Part shown: in pieces, positions 48,501-57,702 of the stretch
Layout of the letters: each line of letters begins with the position of its first letter
Numbering within the stretch: the first letter of the stretch is position 1
From: Nematopogon swammerdamellus
Taxonomy: Eukaryota; Arthropoda; Insecta; Lepidoptera; Adelidae
Reading direction: 5' to 3'
Assembly: GCA_946902875.1 (NCBI GenBank)
Contig: OX336340.1
Location: forward strand, 11,795,566-11,859,565
DNA length: 64,000 nt
The notes under the pieces: generated by a model
The model's database searches: none
The model's input: only the letters and a program-made list of their open reading frames with translations
Told to the model about the DNA's origin: nothing
Made by a program: the position numbers and the translations under genes

Positions 48501-51500
48501 TTCGATTACATCCACAAAGAAGAGCCGGCAAGAAACTTCGCAGGGTTTTTTTTTTAATGTCTTCGATTACAATTGGCCTTGATATTGCCAAGGCATTTGA
48601 CCGGGTTTGGCACAAGTCGCTCTTGGGCAAATTGCCGTGCCGGCTTACGGACTTCCTTCTGGCCTCTGTGACTGGGCCGCCGACTTCCTACATGGGCGTA
48701 GCATTCAGGTCCTAGTGGACGGTTGCTTGTCGGACGCCATGTCAGTGAACGCCGGCGTACCACAAGGATCTGTGTTGTCACCCACGCTGTTTCTTCTGCA
48801 CATCAATGATATGCTGTCTCTGGGCAACATACATTGTTATGCAGATGACAGTACGGCACACGGATCCTACACCAGTCACCCTTCAGCCAGTCGGGATGTT
48901 GTGGATGAGAAAAGACGAAGACTTGTGTCTGAGCTCGAACACACACTCGGTTCTATTTCCGAATGGGGCCGTAGTAATTTGGTCGAGTTCGACGCTTCCA
49001 AGACACAAGTTTGCGCGTTCAGTGCGAAGAGAGTGGCGTTCACACCGGCTCCTTCATTCCAAGGCACGTCGCTCAAATTAAGCGAACACCTCGGGGTCCT
49101 CGGAGTCGAACTGTCGCGCGACTTGAACTTTCGTCGCCACATCGAGGGGAAGCCCAAGCTGGCTTCTAAAAAGCTGGGCGTACTCAATAACGTGCGACGG
49201 TACTTCACGGTGGACCAAAAGCTGCTCCTGTATAAATCACAGATCAGGTCTTGCTTGGAGTACTGCTCGCACCTGCGGGATGGCTCTGCCAAATACCAGC
49301 TTGCGCCTCTGGACTCGATCCAGCGTCGAGCCGTGCGACTAGTGGGTGACCCCGAAGTGTCCCGCGATCTAGAACCACTGCAACACCGTAGGGATGTTGG
49401 CTCCCTAAGTGTGCTCTATCGCTTATTCCATGGGGAGTGCTCGGAGGAGCTGTTTAACGCGATCCCGCCGTCCCCTTTCCACCTCTGCACCACGCGCACT
49501 GGACAGGGATTACATCCCTATACGCTAGACTTACCGCACATGCGTACCAATCGATTCTGCAGATCTTTCCTTTACAGAGCCGGTAAACTCTGGAACGCTC
49601 TCCCTGCTCATATATTTCCCCCCAAGTACAGTCTCGGGTCCTTCAAGAGGGGCGTGAATGGGCATCTGTCAGGCCGGCATGGCATTCACAACCCCCGAAT
49701 ACGACCGAATGTCCATGGGCGCCGTTAGACACCTGATGGGTGCCTCGGCGCCATATGTCGAGCTAATAAAAAAAAAAAAAAACAATATGGACTGACTAGC
49801 TACACAATAGACACCCGCTTACAGTGTTAAATACAGTTTGGTATTTTTTTTTTTTGTGGAAACTGACACGGTTGGCTACATCACCTACAACATCCGTGAT
49901 GTCAGCCCATAACACCGGGTGAACTTGGTGCCACGTCAGTGCTTCCCCTCGGTCGTGCCGGCTACACTGAACTGAACGGAAAACACAACTATATACATAG
50001 CCGTTTCGACCGACCTTTCATTCAGTGCGGTGGTACCAACCCGGGCGGGTTAAACCCTACCACCTAGTAATATAAGAAGGGAGTCATATCCCTTAGTCGC
50101 CTTTTACGACATACACGGGGAGAGATGCAGTGGGGCTATTCTTTTAAAGTACCGGCCCCACACGGTACGAGGTGGTAAAGGTAAAATAACTATAATTTAA
50201 GCTTAATAATTCTGACCATAAAAAATCAAAAGTAAAAGTAAAAATAAAATCAGGTGCATAGAGCCTTTGTCAGAAATTCGTAATACAGTTCATAAATGTA
50301 TATTTTCATGTAAAGTGGGTATACATACCCACATGCCATGATTTTTTTTTTATTGAACTCCTAGCAATATTGTTCTCGAGCCACCACTGTACCTACCCCG
50401 ATCTAAAGTTAATACTATTACACTTGCCAAATCAGAAGACTCCCAGGATAGAATGCAGCGCTTGCGTCATCAGCAACTGCCGCTCAAGAGTCTGGACCAA
50501 ATACAATCGAGAGGACTATTTTCGTACTCTACTGTAGAAACATGATTTAACATTTATTTATTTTATTTATTTATTTATTTATCAGCCTAGGCTGATACGT
50601 CTAAATCCAGTTAAAATTTGTTGTTTTTGTCATTATCTTAGAATTATTTTTATTTATTTATAAAAAATTTTAAATTATCGTTTTTGAGCACTCTTCTTTT
50701 TGAGATTATGTTTTATTTGTTAGATATTTATCTAGTCTATTTTTGAATTGGTTGGTACTAAGTGCGCTTATTACTTCCTCTGGAAGTTGGTTCCAGTCGT
50801 CCACCACTCTAGCCCAGTAAATAGAGACCAAAAGAGGGGGGTTACCTTACAAACGGTCCGGTAGTTCTAAATTTTTGATATGTTGTCTAGGATGGTTAGA
50901 AGTATTTAAAATATAAAATGCACAATTCCCCCCCCTCCGCGCCCGCCGCCATATTGAAAAAACCAAAAAAAATCGGCACTTTCTTCCGATTTTTGCTTAT
51001 ATCTTCATTTACGTGCATTTTAGCTATAAAAAACCTCACTCATTGTTGTAGATAATTAAAATTCCTATAAGTAACATTTCAAATTTTGTTTCTAAGACTG
51101 ATACGAACTTTTGAAATATATGAACTTAAGGAGATATGAACTTTTAAAAGAAACAAATTTTGCGGAAATTTGGTAAACTTCTAACTTTAGAACGCTGTAA
51201 TTAAGTTACGGCCTATTCTAGGAAAAAAGTATCACAATAAAATATGTAGGGAATGTAATTACCTACAAAACGCATGTAAATTTTTTTTAACCAACCCTAC
51301 GGAGTGGGTGGTAAAAACAAAAGTTTAATCAACGGAATATTGTTTTTTTTGCTATTGTGATGCCAGGTGATCTTGTATCTAAAAAAATCACTAATAACTT
51401 TGCAGTTTTGGCTTGAATTTGGAGTTTATATCAATCCTACTTGAGTTTCTTACATGTTACAGCGCAATGCTCATGAAGTCATGAGGCAGGCACTATTTCA

Positions 51501-54290
51501 CTTTAGTCCAAAATGAATGTAGAGACCAAAAGAGGAAGGTTACCTTACAAACGGTCCGGTAGTTCTGAATTTTTGATATGTTGTCTAGGATGGTTAGAAG
51601 TATTTTAAATGTAAAATTCACAATTTCCCCCCCTCCGCGCCCGCCGCCATATTGAAAAAAAAAAACAAAAATCGGCACTTTTTTCAGATTTTTGCTTATA
51701 TCTTCATTTCCGTGCATTTTAGCTATAACAGAGTAGGCTCATTGTTGTAGATAATTAAATTTCCTATAACCACCATTTTAAATTTTGTTTCTAGGACTGA
51801 TACTTACGGAGATATGCACTATAAAAAAAAAACAATTTTTCGGAAATTTGGCAACCTTCTAACTTTAGAACGCTGTAATTAAGTTATGGCCTATTCTAGG
51901 AAAAAAAGTATATGAATAAAATTTGTAGGTTATTAAATTCCCTACAAATTTTATTCTGATTGATTATTTCCTAGAATAGGCCATAACTTAATTACAGCGT
52001 TCTAAAGTTAGAAGTTTGCCAAATTTCCGGAAAATTCCTTTTTTTTTAAGTTTATATCTCCGTAAGTGTCAGTCCTAGAAACAAAATTTAAAATGGTCGT
52101 TATAGGCAATTTAATTATCTACAACAATGAGCAAACTCTTTTGTAGCTTAAATGCACGGAAATGAAGATATAAGCAAAAATCTGAAGAAAGTATCGATTT
52201 TTTGTTTTGTTTTTTCAATATGGCGGTGGGCGCGGAGGGGGGTAAATTGTGCATTTTACATTTAAAATACTTCTAACCATCCTAGACAACATATCAAAAA
52301 TTTAGGACTACCGGACCGTTTGTAAGGTAACCTTCCTCTTTTGGTCTCTACATTCATTTTGGACTAAAGTGAGATAGTGCCTGCCTCATGACTTCATGAG
52401 CATTGCGCTGTAACATGTAAGAAACTCAAGTAGGATTGGTATAAACTCCAAATTCAAGCCAAAACTGCAAAGTTATTAGTGATTTTTTTAGATACAAGAT
52501 CACCTGGCATCACAATAGCAAAAAAAGCAATATTCCGTTGTTTAAACTTTTGTTTTTACCAACCACTCCGTAGGGTTGGTTAAAAAAAATTTACATGCGT
52601 TATGTAGGTAATTAAATTCCCTACATATTTTATTCTGATACTTTTTTCCTAGAATAGGCCGTAACTTAATTACAGAGTTCTAAAGTTAGAAGTTTGCCAA
52701 ATTTACGGAAAATTTGTTTCTTTTAAAAGTTCATATCTCCTTAAGTATCAGTCTTAGAAACAAAATTTGAAATGTTACTTATAGGAAATTTAATTATCTA
52801 CAACAATGAGTAAGGTTTTTTATAGCTAAAATGCACGTAAATGAAGATATAAGCAAAAATCGGAAGAAAGTGCCGATTTTTTTTGGTTTTTTCAATATGG
52901 CGGCGGGCGCGGAGTGGGGGGAATTGTGCATTTTATATTTTAAATACCTCTAACCATCCTAGATAACATATCAAAAATTTAGAACTACCGGACCGTTTGT
53001 AAGGTAACCCCTCTCTATTTACTGGGCTAACTCTGTTTGTTATGAAATGTTTGCGAGTATGAATGATTGATTGAATTGAATGAAAGATTGTTCGACTTAG
53101 TTTCATGCTGTGGCCTCGAAGATGAACGTTTTGGTTCAATGTGAACATTTGGATCAGCTCAGGGCAATCGTATTTACACGTCATAAATTTGTACACCTCT
53201 ATTAGATACCCTCTCTGGCGTCAAGCTTCCAGGGAGGGCAGCTTCAGCGCTTTGATTCTCTCTTCATAACTAAGATGTCGTAGCTCCCGTGGTATTTTTG
53301 TGAATTTTCTTTGGACTCGTTCTAGCTGTTGAATATCCTTCGAGAAGTACGGTTGCCAGATCTGAAACCCATATTCCAGAAGAGGGCGGACAAATGACTT
53401 GAACATTTTAAGCATTGCAGGCGGTTTCAAGACATGAAAGGCCTTTTTAATCAGGTTAAATCACAGTACGGTTTCAATGAGTGTGACGAAGATATACCTT
53501 TGGATTTGGTCAGCGTCATAATAACCATTATTTTCCTTGGGGTGAAAAATTTTATTCCTGCCCTTGCCGTCAGGGCAGGTCAGTATGACCCTCGATTTAC
53601 TTGTAAAGAATTCTAACTAACTAATAAATAACTAATGAAGAATTAACTCAATCATTATATTGCAGTGGGATACTTTCTGTGCAGGGATAGTTCGTCAGCC
53701 TCGATAGCTCAGTGGTGCAGACAGTCAATTGTCGCTATTGAATGTTAAGCAACGCTGGGTGCGGTCAGTACTTGGATGGGTGACCGCTGACCGTTGGAGA
53801 CTGACCGAGGTTCAGATTCCTCGTAAAACTGTAGGTCCCTTCCCTCCTAATCTTACTTGGTGGTAGGGTTTAACCCGCCCGGGTTGGTACCACCGCACTG
53901 AATGAAACGTCGGTCTAAACGGCTATGTAAGTAGTTTGTGTTTTCCGACCAGTTCAGTGTAGCCGGCACGATCAAAGGGGGAAGCACTGACATGACACCT
54001 AGTTCACCCGGTGTTATGGGCTGACATCACGGACGTTGTAGGTGATGTAGCCAACCGTGTCAGTCCACATAAAAAAAAAAAAAAAGGTATACAAACACAA
54101 TGAAACGGAAACAGCATTTAGCTGGATATAACACTATCTAACAAACCTTTACATCGGCAATGATTCCAAGCAAGTCAGCGTACGTATGAGTTCCCACACT
54201 TTGGGCTCGAAAGAGAGACCGCAGGCTTCGCCGCTGGACGAGGCACACACGGCATCTGATATCAGTCGGCTCACCGTCACCCGATTTCAT
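38471..54290 (-). CDS. ZAD-C2H2 zinc-finger protein gene, nine exons (506 aa)
   Basis: Exons, 5' to 3': 54147-54290, 47005-47096, 44860-45169, 44434-44560, 42591-42806, 41916-42063, 40300-40366, 40045-40191, 38471-38740. All introns are GT-AG. Every junction keeps frame, and the exons total 1521 nt. Exons 1-2 form the ZAD dimerisation domain: CRVC at 13-16, ICLTC with Cys60 and Cys63, then an Ala/Phe helix. Exons 3-4 are acidic linker. Exons 5-9 carry six C2H2 fingers; the first has a short 9-residue spacing, and the other five are C-x2-C-x12-H-x3/4-H with GERPYKC-type linkers across splice junctions. The C-terminus is a ~70-residue tail. The start is the first in-frame ATG after a stop at about 54360. 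ZAD-C2H2 proteins are DNA-binding nuclear regulators expanded in insects; I cannot name the orthologue. Confidence 0.88.
38741..40044. other. Last intron of the ZAD-C2H2 gene
   Basis: A/T-rich. The motif ATGTCTGCCTCATGG or close variants recurs in direct and inverted form at about 39530, 39585, 39665 and 39775, suggesting an old element. Confidence 0.45.
40045..40191 (-). CDS. ZAD-C2H2 gene exon 8 (fingers 4-5)
   Basis: Encodes KKGLRKHVIRH, then IKCELCNMSFFANDQLKHH and the linker HTGERPYKCE. Flanked by TTGTTGCAG and GTGAGT. Confidence 0.9.
40300..40366 (-). CDS. ZAD-C2H2 gene exon 7 (end of finger 3, start of finger 4)
   Basis: 67 nt, too short for a simple frame search. Encodes HLACHKLVRDEVCSICNKGF, bounded by ATGTTTCAG and GTAAGA. 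Confidence 0.87.
40518..40765. repeat. Palindrome (family F/E) in an intron
   Basis: ATGTCGTTGGAAAGCTCTTTTC and TTGTTACTATGGCGGTCAGTC-like segments of the left arm recur as complements at about 40683-40763. The arm layout resembles 17118-17369. Confidence 0.8.
41088..41757. mobile_element. Terminal-inverted-repeat element in an intron, with a SINE inside
   Basis: Ends TGGACCAAGTGATAAATGAG and the near-complement; repeats extend about 50 bp and include a GCCCGGGC core. A SINE-1 copy is nested at 41372-41535. Confidence 0.75.
41372..41535 (-). mobile_element. SINE family 1, internally deleted copy
   Basis: The reverse complement keeps the 5S-like CGGTCAGTACTTGGATGGGT and the 3' tail ending CAGTTTCCAT(A)n, but the middle is missing. 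Confidence 0.75.
41916..42063 (-). CDS. ZAD-C2H2 gene exon 6 (zinc fingers 2 and 3)
   Basis: Begins GERKYKCTECPKAYF after a TTTTTTTGCAG acceptor and ends inside the next finger (FVCNVCSARFYKKHGLI). Donor GTAACT. Confidence 0.88.
42591..42806 (-). CDS. ZAD-C2H2 gene exon 5 (first zinc finger)
   Basis: Lys-rich linker, then RVCPYCGIITKSLKQHLRTH, a C2H2 finger with a short loop. Donor GTATGT. Confidence 0.85.
43144..44294. mobile_element. hAT-like element in an intron
   Basis: Left end CAGTGGCGTGCACAGAC, right end GATGCACGCCCCTG. Exact 8-bp flanks ATACAGAG at 43136-43143 and 44295-44302. The interior has a nested palindrome (43207-43471) and a G+C-rich block (44090-44160). No transposase recognised. 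Confidence 0.85.
43207..43471. mobile_element. Fold-back MITE nested in the hAT-like element
   Basis: AGGTCTTTCAATGGTAGGTA and CGATACGCTAAGG begin the left arm and return as complements at the right end. The central arm part reads ACGATATAAAAA. A start of the same family is at about 63826 at the window end. Confidence 0.8.
44434..44560 (-). CDS. ZAD-C2H2 gene exon 4 (linker)
   Basis: Starts NWYCDDWMDDRNDDDYLPPG after a TTCCAG acceptor; Lys-rich at the end before GTTTGA. No domain recognised. Confidence 0.8.
44570..44690 (-). mobile_element. Diverged SINE family 1 tail
   Basis: TTTTTTATGGAACCTGACATGG and a CCTAGTTC stretch match the reversed SINE-1 3' tail with many differences. Confidence 0.45.
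44860..45169 (-). CDS. ZAD-C2H2 gene exon 3 (end of ZAD and acidic linker)
   Basis: Begins SNKALR, the usual end of a ZAD domain. Continues through a charged, Asp/Glu/Lys-rich linker ending NDDDEGEE before a GTAATT donor. Confidence 0.85.
45479..45516 (+). repeat. Poly-G tract
   Basis: 37 of 38 bases are G (one A at 45486). Confidence 0.85.
45640..45822 (+). mobile_element. SINE family 2, diverged longer copy
   Basis: GGCATGGCACCTAACTGAGC, GAGAGGTGATTTCGGCTC and CAGCCACCCATGCTGG, followed by an A-run, match the family-2 layout. Confidence 0.5.
46280..47004. other. Intron sequence, no element bounded
   Basis: Mostly A/T-rich; a GC-rich block at about 46715-46820 is probably a repeat fragment. 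Exon 2 of the zinc-finger gene follows. Confidence 0.4.
47005..47096 (-). CDS. ZAD-C2H2 gene exon 2
   Basis: 92 nt after a TGCTTGCAG acceptor and before GTAAGT. Encodes DKICLTCRSKAQEAYEFK, the second ZAD Cys pair. It enters in phase 0 and leaves in phase 2, exactly as exons 1 and 3 require. Confidence 0.88.
47097..47704. other. Start of the 7-kb first intron of the ZAD-C2H2 gene
   Basis: A/T-rich with no bounded element before the Penelope-like fragment. Confidence 0.4.
47705..48383 (-). mobile_element. Penelope-like element fragment: GIY-YIG endonuclease domain between inverted ends
   Basis: The minus strand encodes SYIGETNRSITERISEHIRAV, then (after a one-base insertion near 48190) a frame reading GMQHWIKFDQVNNLASEKLL and REDSYRLSPVW. 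This is the GIY-YIG endonuclease domain that ends Penelope-like proteins. A ~90-bp sequence flanks it in opposite orientations (about 48293-48383 plus, 47705-47800 minus). It contains CCTGAAGATGGA and CCGAAACGTC, which recall the hammerhead-ribozyme cores reported in Penelope-like terminal repeats. The reverse transcriptase part is missing. Confidence 0.78.
48551..49780 (+). mobile_element. 5'-truncated non-LTR retrotransposon (Jockey/CR1-group)
   Basis: Begins inside the reverse transcriptase (GLDIAKAFDRVWHKSLLG). After one frameshift it continues as a 373-codon frame (48607-49728) with AGVPQGSVLSPTLF and CYADDS (RT motifs B and C). The C-terminal thumb-like region contains EYCSHLRDGSAKYQLAPLDS. 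Ends in AATAAA followed by an A-run. The same 3' end is at the window start. Confidence 0.88.
49844..50168 (-). mobile_element. Repeat with SINE-1 tail and GTGTGGGGCCGG head
   Basis: Near-identical layout to 34233-34560: poly(T) start, reversed SINE-1 tail and body, then the reversed ATGTCGTAAAAGGCGACTAA head. Confidence 0.82.
50169..50707. other. Intron sequence, no element bounded
   Basis: A/T-rich; ATTTATTT microsatellite-like runs at about 50553-50582. Confidence 0.4.
50708..53427 (-). mobile_element. CR1/L2-like LINE coding fragment, split by a fold-back insertion
   Basis: 53219-53427 (minus) reads SFVRPLLEYGFQIWQPYFSK and LSYEERIKALKLPSLEA, then (one-base shift) GYLIEVYKFM. The frame continues to 53035, stops being coding for 2.2 kb (50811-53029), and resumes at 50708-50810 as VVDDWNQLPEEVISALSTN to a stop. 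Removing the insert and one 5-bp duplicate (AGAGT on this strand) joins the two parts in frame. Confidence 0.82.
50811..53029. mobile_element. Fold-back element, family B, copy 2
   Basis: Same AGCCCAGTAAATAGAGACC ends and composite arms as 8466-10360. ACTCT flanks both sides (50806-50810, 53030-53034). Inserted within the LINE fragment, which proves both the element ends and the target duplication. Confidence 0.9.
53428..53693. other. Intron sequence, no element bounded
   Basis: Ordinary A/T-rich DNA between the LINE fragment and the SINE. Confidence 0.35.
53694..54085 (+). mobile_element. SINE family 1, full-length copy
   Basis: Box A-like TAGCTCAGTGG, then TTAAGCAACGCTGGGTGCGG and CAGTACTTGGATGGGTGACC (5S-like), then body and tail, ending in an A-run of about 15. 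It lies 60 bp downstream (gene sense) of the ZAD exon 1 donor. Confidence 0.88.
54147..54290 (-). CDS. ZAD-C2H2 gene exon 1
   Basis: 48 codons ending AAG before GTTTGT. Contains CRVCLVQRRSLRSLF, the first half of the ZAD domain. Its paralogue is at 61994-62113. Confidence 0.88.
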
Positions 54291-54784
54291 GGCTTTTTGT
54301 GGTAGTTCTGCGGCGACACCAGCAAAAGAAATCTCGTGGCCCCCCAATATGTCTATACATCAGTACGTATTAGTAATAGTGAAATGTAAAGTGCAAAAAA
54401 AAATTGATTGGGCGAAATGTATCAATATTTGCAGCGACAAACGTGTTAAGTATTTGCTAGATTGAAAGCAATAATGAAAAATGCAATATGGATGCATTTT
54501 TTTCAATATCGGCAAGTTCTGGCAGCCGAGTATTTACCTTCAGATTTGAATGAGGCGCTCTTAACTCTAGTCGCAACTCGACTGGTCCGAAAAATCTGTA
54601 GACAGGTTCACTGAACCAAAATATCCTCTGTCATAAAGAGGTCAGTTGGCTATCCTGAGGGAGTGTATTGATAAAGGCTCAGTGGTTTGATAGTAAGAGT
54701 AAAGAGCCGCCGCTATAGCCGACTATGAGAGCGCGGAGGAATACCTATCATGTCATGCATGAACGATGGCTCCAACTATTAGAC
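54291..54784. promoter_or_regulatory. Region upstream of the ZAD-C2H2 start codon
   Basis: An in-frame stop lies just upstream of the first ATG (about 54360). I see no clear TATA element on the minus strand. Confidence 0.35.
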
Positions 54785-54919
54785 GTCTGTTTCTGGTTTG
54801 CACTTACCTCGGCCCGCCCGCCGGCCCCGCATTTCCTCCAAGGCTGAGCGTCAGCGGGTGTAGCGTGAGGCGTGAAGTGCGGAAGCGCGGGCCGAGGTAA
54901 GTGCAAACCAGAAACAGAC
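54785..54919. mobile_element. Small MITE with ~33-bp terminal inverted repeats
   Basis: GTCTGTTTCTGGTTTGCACT and ACCTCGGCCCGC on the left recur as exact complements on the right. GC-rich loop of about 65 bp. Confidence 0.85.
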
Positions 54920-55182
54920 TAGTTATACAAACATGAAAAGGCAGCCCTTATTGTCAAAAATAAGTATCTTACCGAATAATTATTACACCTCAAAACCTTT
55001 GCCTTTTGACTGACTATAAACACGTTTGTATCAGAATCTGTGACAAATGACAATATTTTCAAGCAAAGCAACACAACATTGTATTCATAGACATATTATT
55101 GTATTTCGATTCGAGCGAGCGAGACCAATTTGGACGTCAGGTCAGGCCTTCGTCACTCGCTCAAGGTCGCGACAGTCTCTAG

Positions 55183-55306
55183 TAACTCGCAATGAAAATA
55201 ATTATGTATGAAAACATTTCACAAATACACCAACCTAAGAAGTGTGTCTGTATGTGTGTGTAGATAGATAGTTGTGTGACGTTGGTAGGTAGAAGGTGCG
55301 GTTATA
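55183..55306. repeat. 124-bp segment duplicated in inverted orientation at 61766-61889 (left copy)
   Basis: I see no difference between the two copies from TAACTCGCAATG to GGTGCGGTTATA. Divergence is abrupt on the inner side and gradual on the outer side. Confidence 0.88.
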
Positions 55307-55445
55307 GCTAGTCATGTGGGTTATCAACAATTTTTGGCAACCGTGATCTAACCGATATCTGTCTTCAATACCGATATTGATATCCGTTGCCAAATATCGG
55401 TAACAAAAACTCTGATTCCTAGTAAAAAAAAAAAAAAAAAAGTTG

Positions 55446-55661
55446 TTTTTTTTTTTATGGAACCTGACACGGTTGGCTACATCACCTACAACATCCGTGA
55501 TGTCAGCCCATAACACAGGGTGAACTAGGTGCCATGTCAGTGCTTCCCTTCATTTCATGTCGGCTACACTAAACTGGACGGAAAACACGAACTATTTACA
55601 TAGCCGTTTCGACCGACGTTTCGTTCAGTGCGGTGGTACCAACCCGGCCGGAATAAACCCT
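55446..55661 (-). mobile_element. SINE family 1, truncated copy
   Basis: Reversed tail ATGGAACCTGACACGGTTGG through CATTTCATGTCGGCTACAC to GTGGTACCAACCCGG. Confidence 0.8.
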
Positions 55662-56690
55662 ACCTATTTACATAGCTTACATTACATTACATAGCATTAC
55701 ATTTTTGTTGGCCATTATGATGCCTTTCTTTTTAACATTTTAAAAGTAAAGTTCTGTCTTTACATAATTTATTTTAACACTAATCAATTTTTTTTTATAC
55801 ACTATGTTCACGCACTATGTCATTGTTTATTAACGAAAAACCTACACACTAAGAAAGAAGAGTTGTACCTACACACTTAAATACACAGTAAAGTATAAAC
55901 AAAGTTTCTGTCCTAAACTACGTAACTCAAATCAACGTTCTGCGTGTCCGGCGTGCCTGCGCGGCGCGACGCCGGAACGCACCGTGTGGCATACATCACT
56001 ATTCACAAATCACAGTCACATCACAGCGCAGCACGTACGCACCGATACTATGGATATCTCTCCGCGCAGCGGCACCGCTCGGGCAGCGGCGCCGCGCGCC
56101 GCACCGGCCGCCACCGAAACCGTAACGCACCGCACGCACCGTCCGTCACCGTCCGTACCGTACCGAGTGTATCGGTAATCTGTGGTGGCTGGCTAGTGGC
56201 TACTGGCTCGATCGGCCGGCACTAAAACTAACTGAAACTGACTGGATTGGCACAACTGGTTGTTCTGATATCTAAATAACTGACAACTGTTCTAGTTGTC
56301 AGTTGTCACCCGCGCCGTTAGATATTTCGTAAATATCTAAGATCTTCGTAGATTTCCAACCCAAATACGACCTTATTGGTTCTTCCATAAAGGTAATTTT
56401 TCCATGAAAAGATTTATTTGGTGAAACTAAAAGGAATCGCACGTGCTCTTTCTTGCATTTGGGGACTTACTTAAAGAGAGAGGGAAGGCATAATAGTTGT
56501 CGGATATCAGTTGTCTGTCAGCCTGCCTGGCATACGCTGTTCGTTCGCTCGCTCGCTACCTACCTATACTTTGGTTGGTTGGTTGGTTGGTAGCCGATAG
56601 CCGATGTTTGCTATGACAAACACCGATGCGATACGTTGGAGGCGTGGCAACGGTTTTCAGCTACGTTTCGCTGTAGCGGACACATGAGTA
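55662..56690. other. Left-arm-only segment with GC-rich island
   Basis: 55895-56240 is CpG-rich and may be a promoter or repeat; its Ala/Arg-rich frames match no family. 56570-56592 is a (TTGG)n run. The right side of the palindrome lacks this whole segment (see findings). Confidence 0.4.
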
Positions 56691-56769
56691 GTTATATCCT
56701 CTTTGGTTGTTATCTGTCACTTGGTCTGTCAAGCAGATCTTTCTTTCTGTTTATTCTATAATTCATAAT

Positions 56770-57213
56770 ATAAGTCGCAGAAAATGTTGCATTTGCGGAC
56801 TCAAGGAGCAAGAACAAGAAACAGGGAAGCGGGTGTTGTTCGCCTAGTTTCCTTTGGATTCAAACCGGTAAATTATTTATTTCATTATTTTTTCGGACTA
56901 TTGTGTTCTGAATTTTTTGGTAAATTGCTGTACATAACAAATCGGGGGCAACCCCCCTAAATTCGACGGTCAACAAAGTCAGTTTAAGCACTTTCGCTTC
57001 ATTTAATTTTATGCTTATCCTTGTCGACTTTAGACAGGAAAGCGAGGCGTAGGAAGACCGCACGCCAGGTCCCACCTGGCGTGGCGTGTGGTCGACACGA
57101 CACGACAGCCGATGCATTGAGGACGGGCAATGGATCCGTGCTGTCGAGTGCCGGGAGAATTGGAGAAAAACTGAAGAGTTGTATGTCCAGCAGTGGACAA
57201 CAACACGCCGATA

Positions 57214-57246
<33 letters not shown>

Positions 57247-57405
57247 CTGGTCGAAAAATGCCGAAAAAACTATAAAAATAAGTCAATGGAGTCAGCATTT
57301 AGATTTTTTTTTTATTACAGGTGCAGAGATTGGTTGAAAGCAGTGGGGAATGAAGAATTGGTATACATTCCCATAGAAAAACTAAACCAATTGAGATTTG
57401 TTGAT
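56770..57405 (+). pseudogene. THAP-domain gene THAP-1, left-arm copy (broken)
   Basis: Exon 1 (56770-56867, 98 nt) corresponds to the right-arm exon, but the start codon is ATA and an in-frame TAG lies at 56845-56847. Exon 2 begins at 57321 after TTTATTACAG and reads CRDWLKAVGNEELVYIPIEK, in frame where the right arm is shifted. It is cut after RFV by the internal deletion, losing the C-x2-H zinc ligands. The intron contains an RTE LINE end. Confidence 0.78.
57030..57250 (+). mobile_element. RTE-type LINE 3' end in the left-arm THAP intron
   Basis: ARRRKTARQ..., GTCCAGCAGTGGACAACAAC and a (GATGAT)n tail. The same insertion lies at the equivalent place in the right arm (about 61215-61440), so it predates arm duplication. 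Confidence 0.75.
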
Positions 57406-57479
57406 TGAATGATGATTGGCTAACAGTGGGCGACTTCTGCATCCCTCCTGCATTGAAGTGGAAATCCATAATATACAAC

Positions 57480-57702
57480 TGGCCCCTCAGCTGCTTAAGT
57501 TCTACCTAAATGCATTCCAGCTTACTCTCCCCGACCCGAGTAACCTAGTTAGATGGGGGAAATCTACAAATAGATTATGCCCGTCTCATGTAAGGAGTCC
57601 GTAGGCACGGCCAAACATATTTTGTTATGCGGATGCAAAATACTATTTGAGCGAGGCCAGTATTTCTACCGTCATGATAAAGTCCTAGATGTACTAGGCT
57701 AA
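57480..57702 (+). mobile_element. LINE C-terminal fragment in the left arm
   Basis: Reads LKFYLNAFQLTLPDPSNLVR, then after a shift GTAKHIL..CGCKILFERGQ and FYRHDKVLDVLG with a stop. This H/C-containing tail is typical of some animal LINE-type reverse transcriptases. The right-arm copy is at 60262-60480. Confidence 0.6.

Noticed and set aside
54291..54347. N-terminal extension of the ZAD exon upstream of 54290
   Set aside because: The frame is open, but the first codon is TTG, not ATG; an in-frame stop lies just above, so translation should start at 54290.
55944..56225. Ala/Arg/Thr-rich open frames in the GC-rich island
   Set aside because: Overlapping frames with skewed composition, no recognisable domain, start codons without support.
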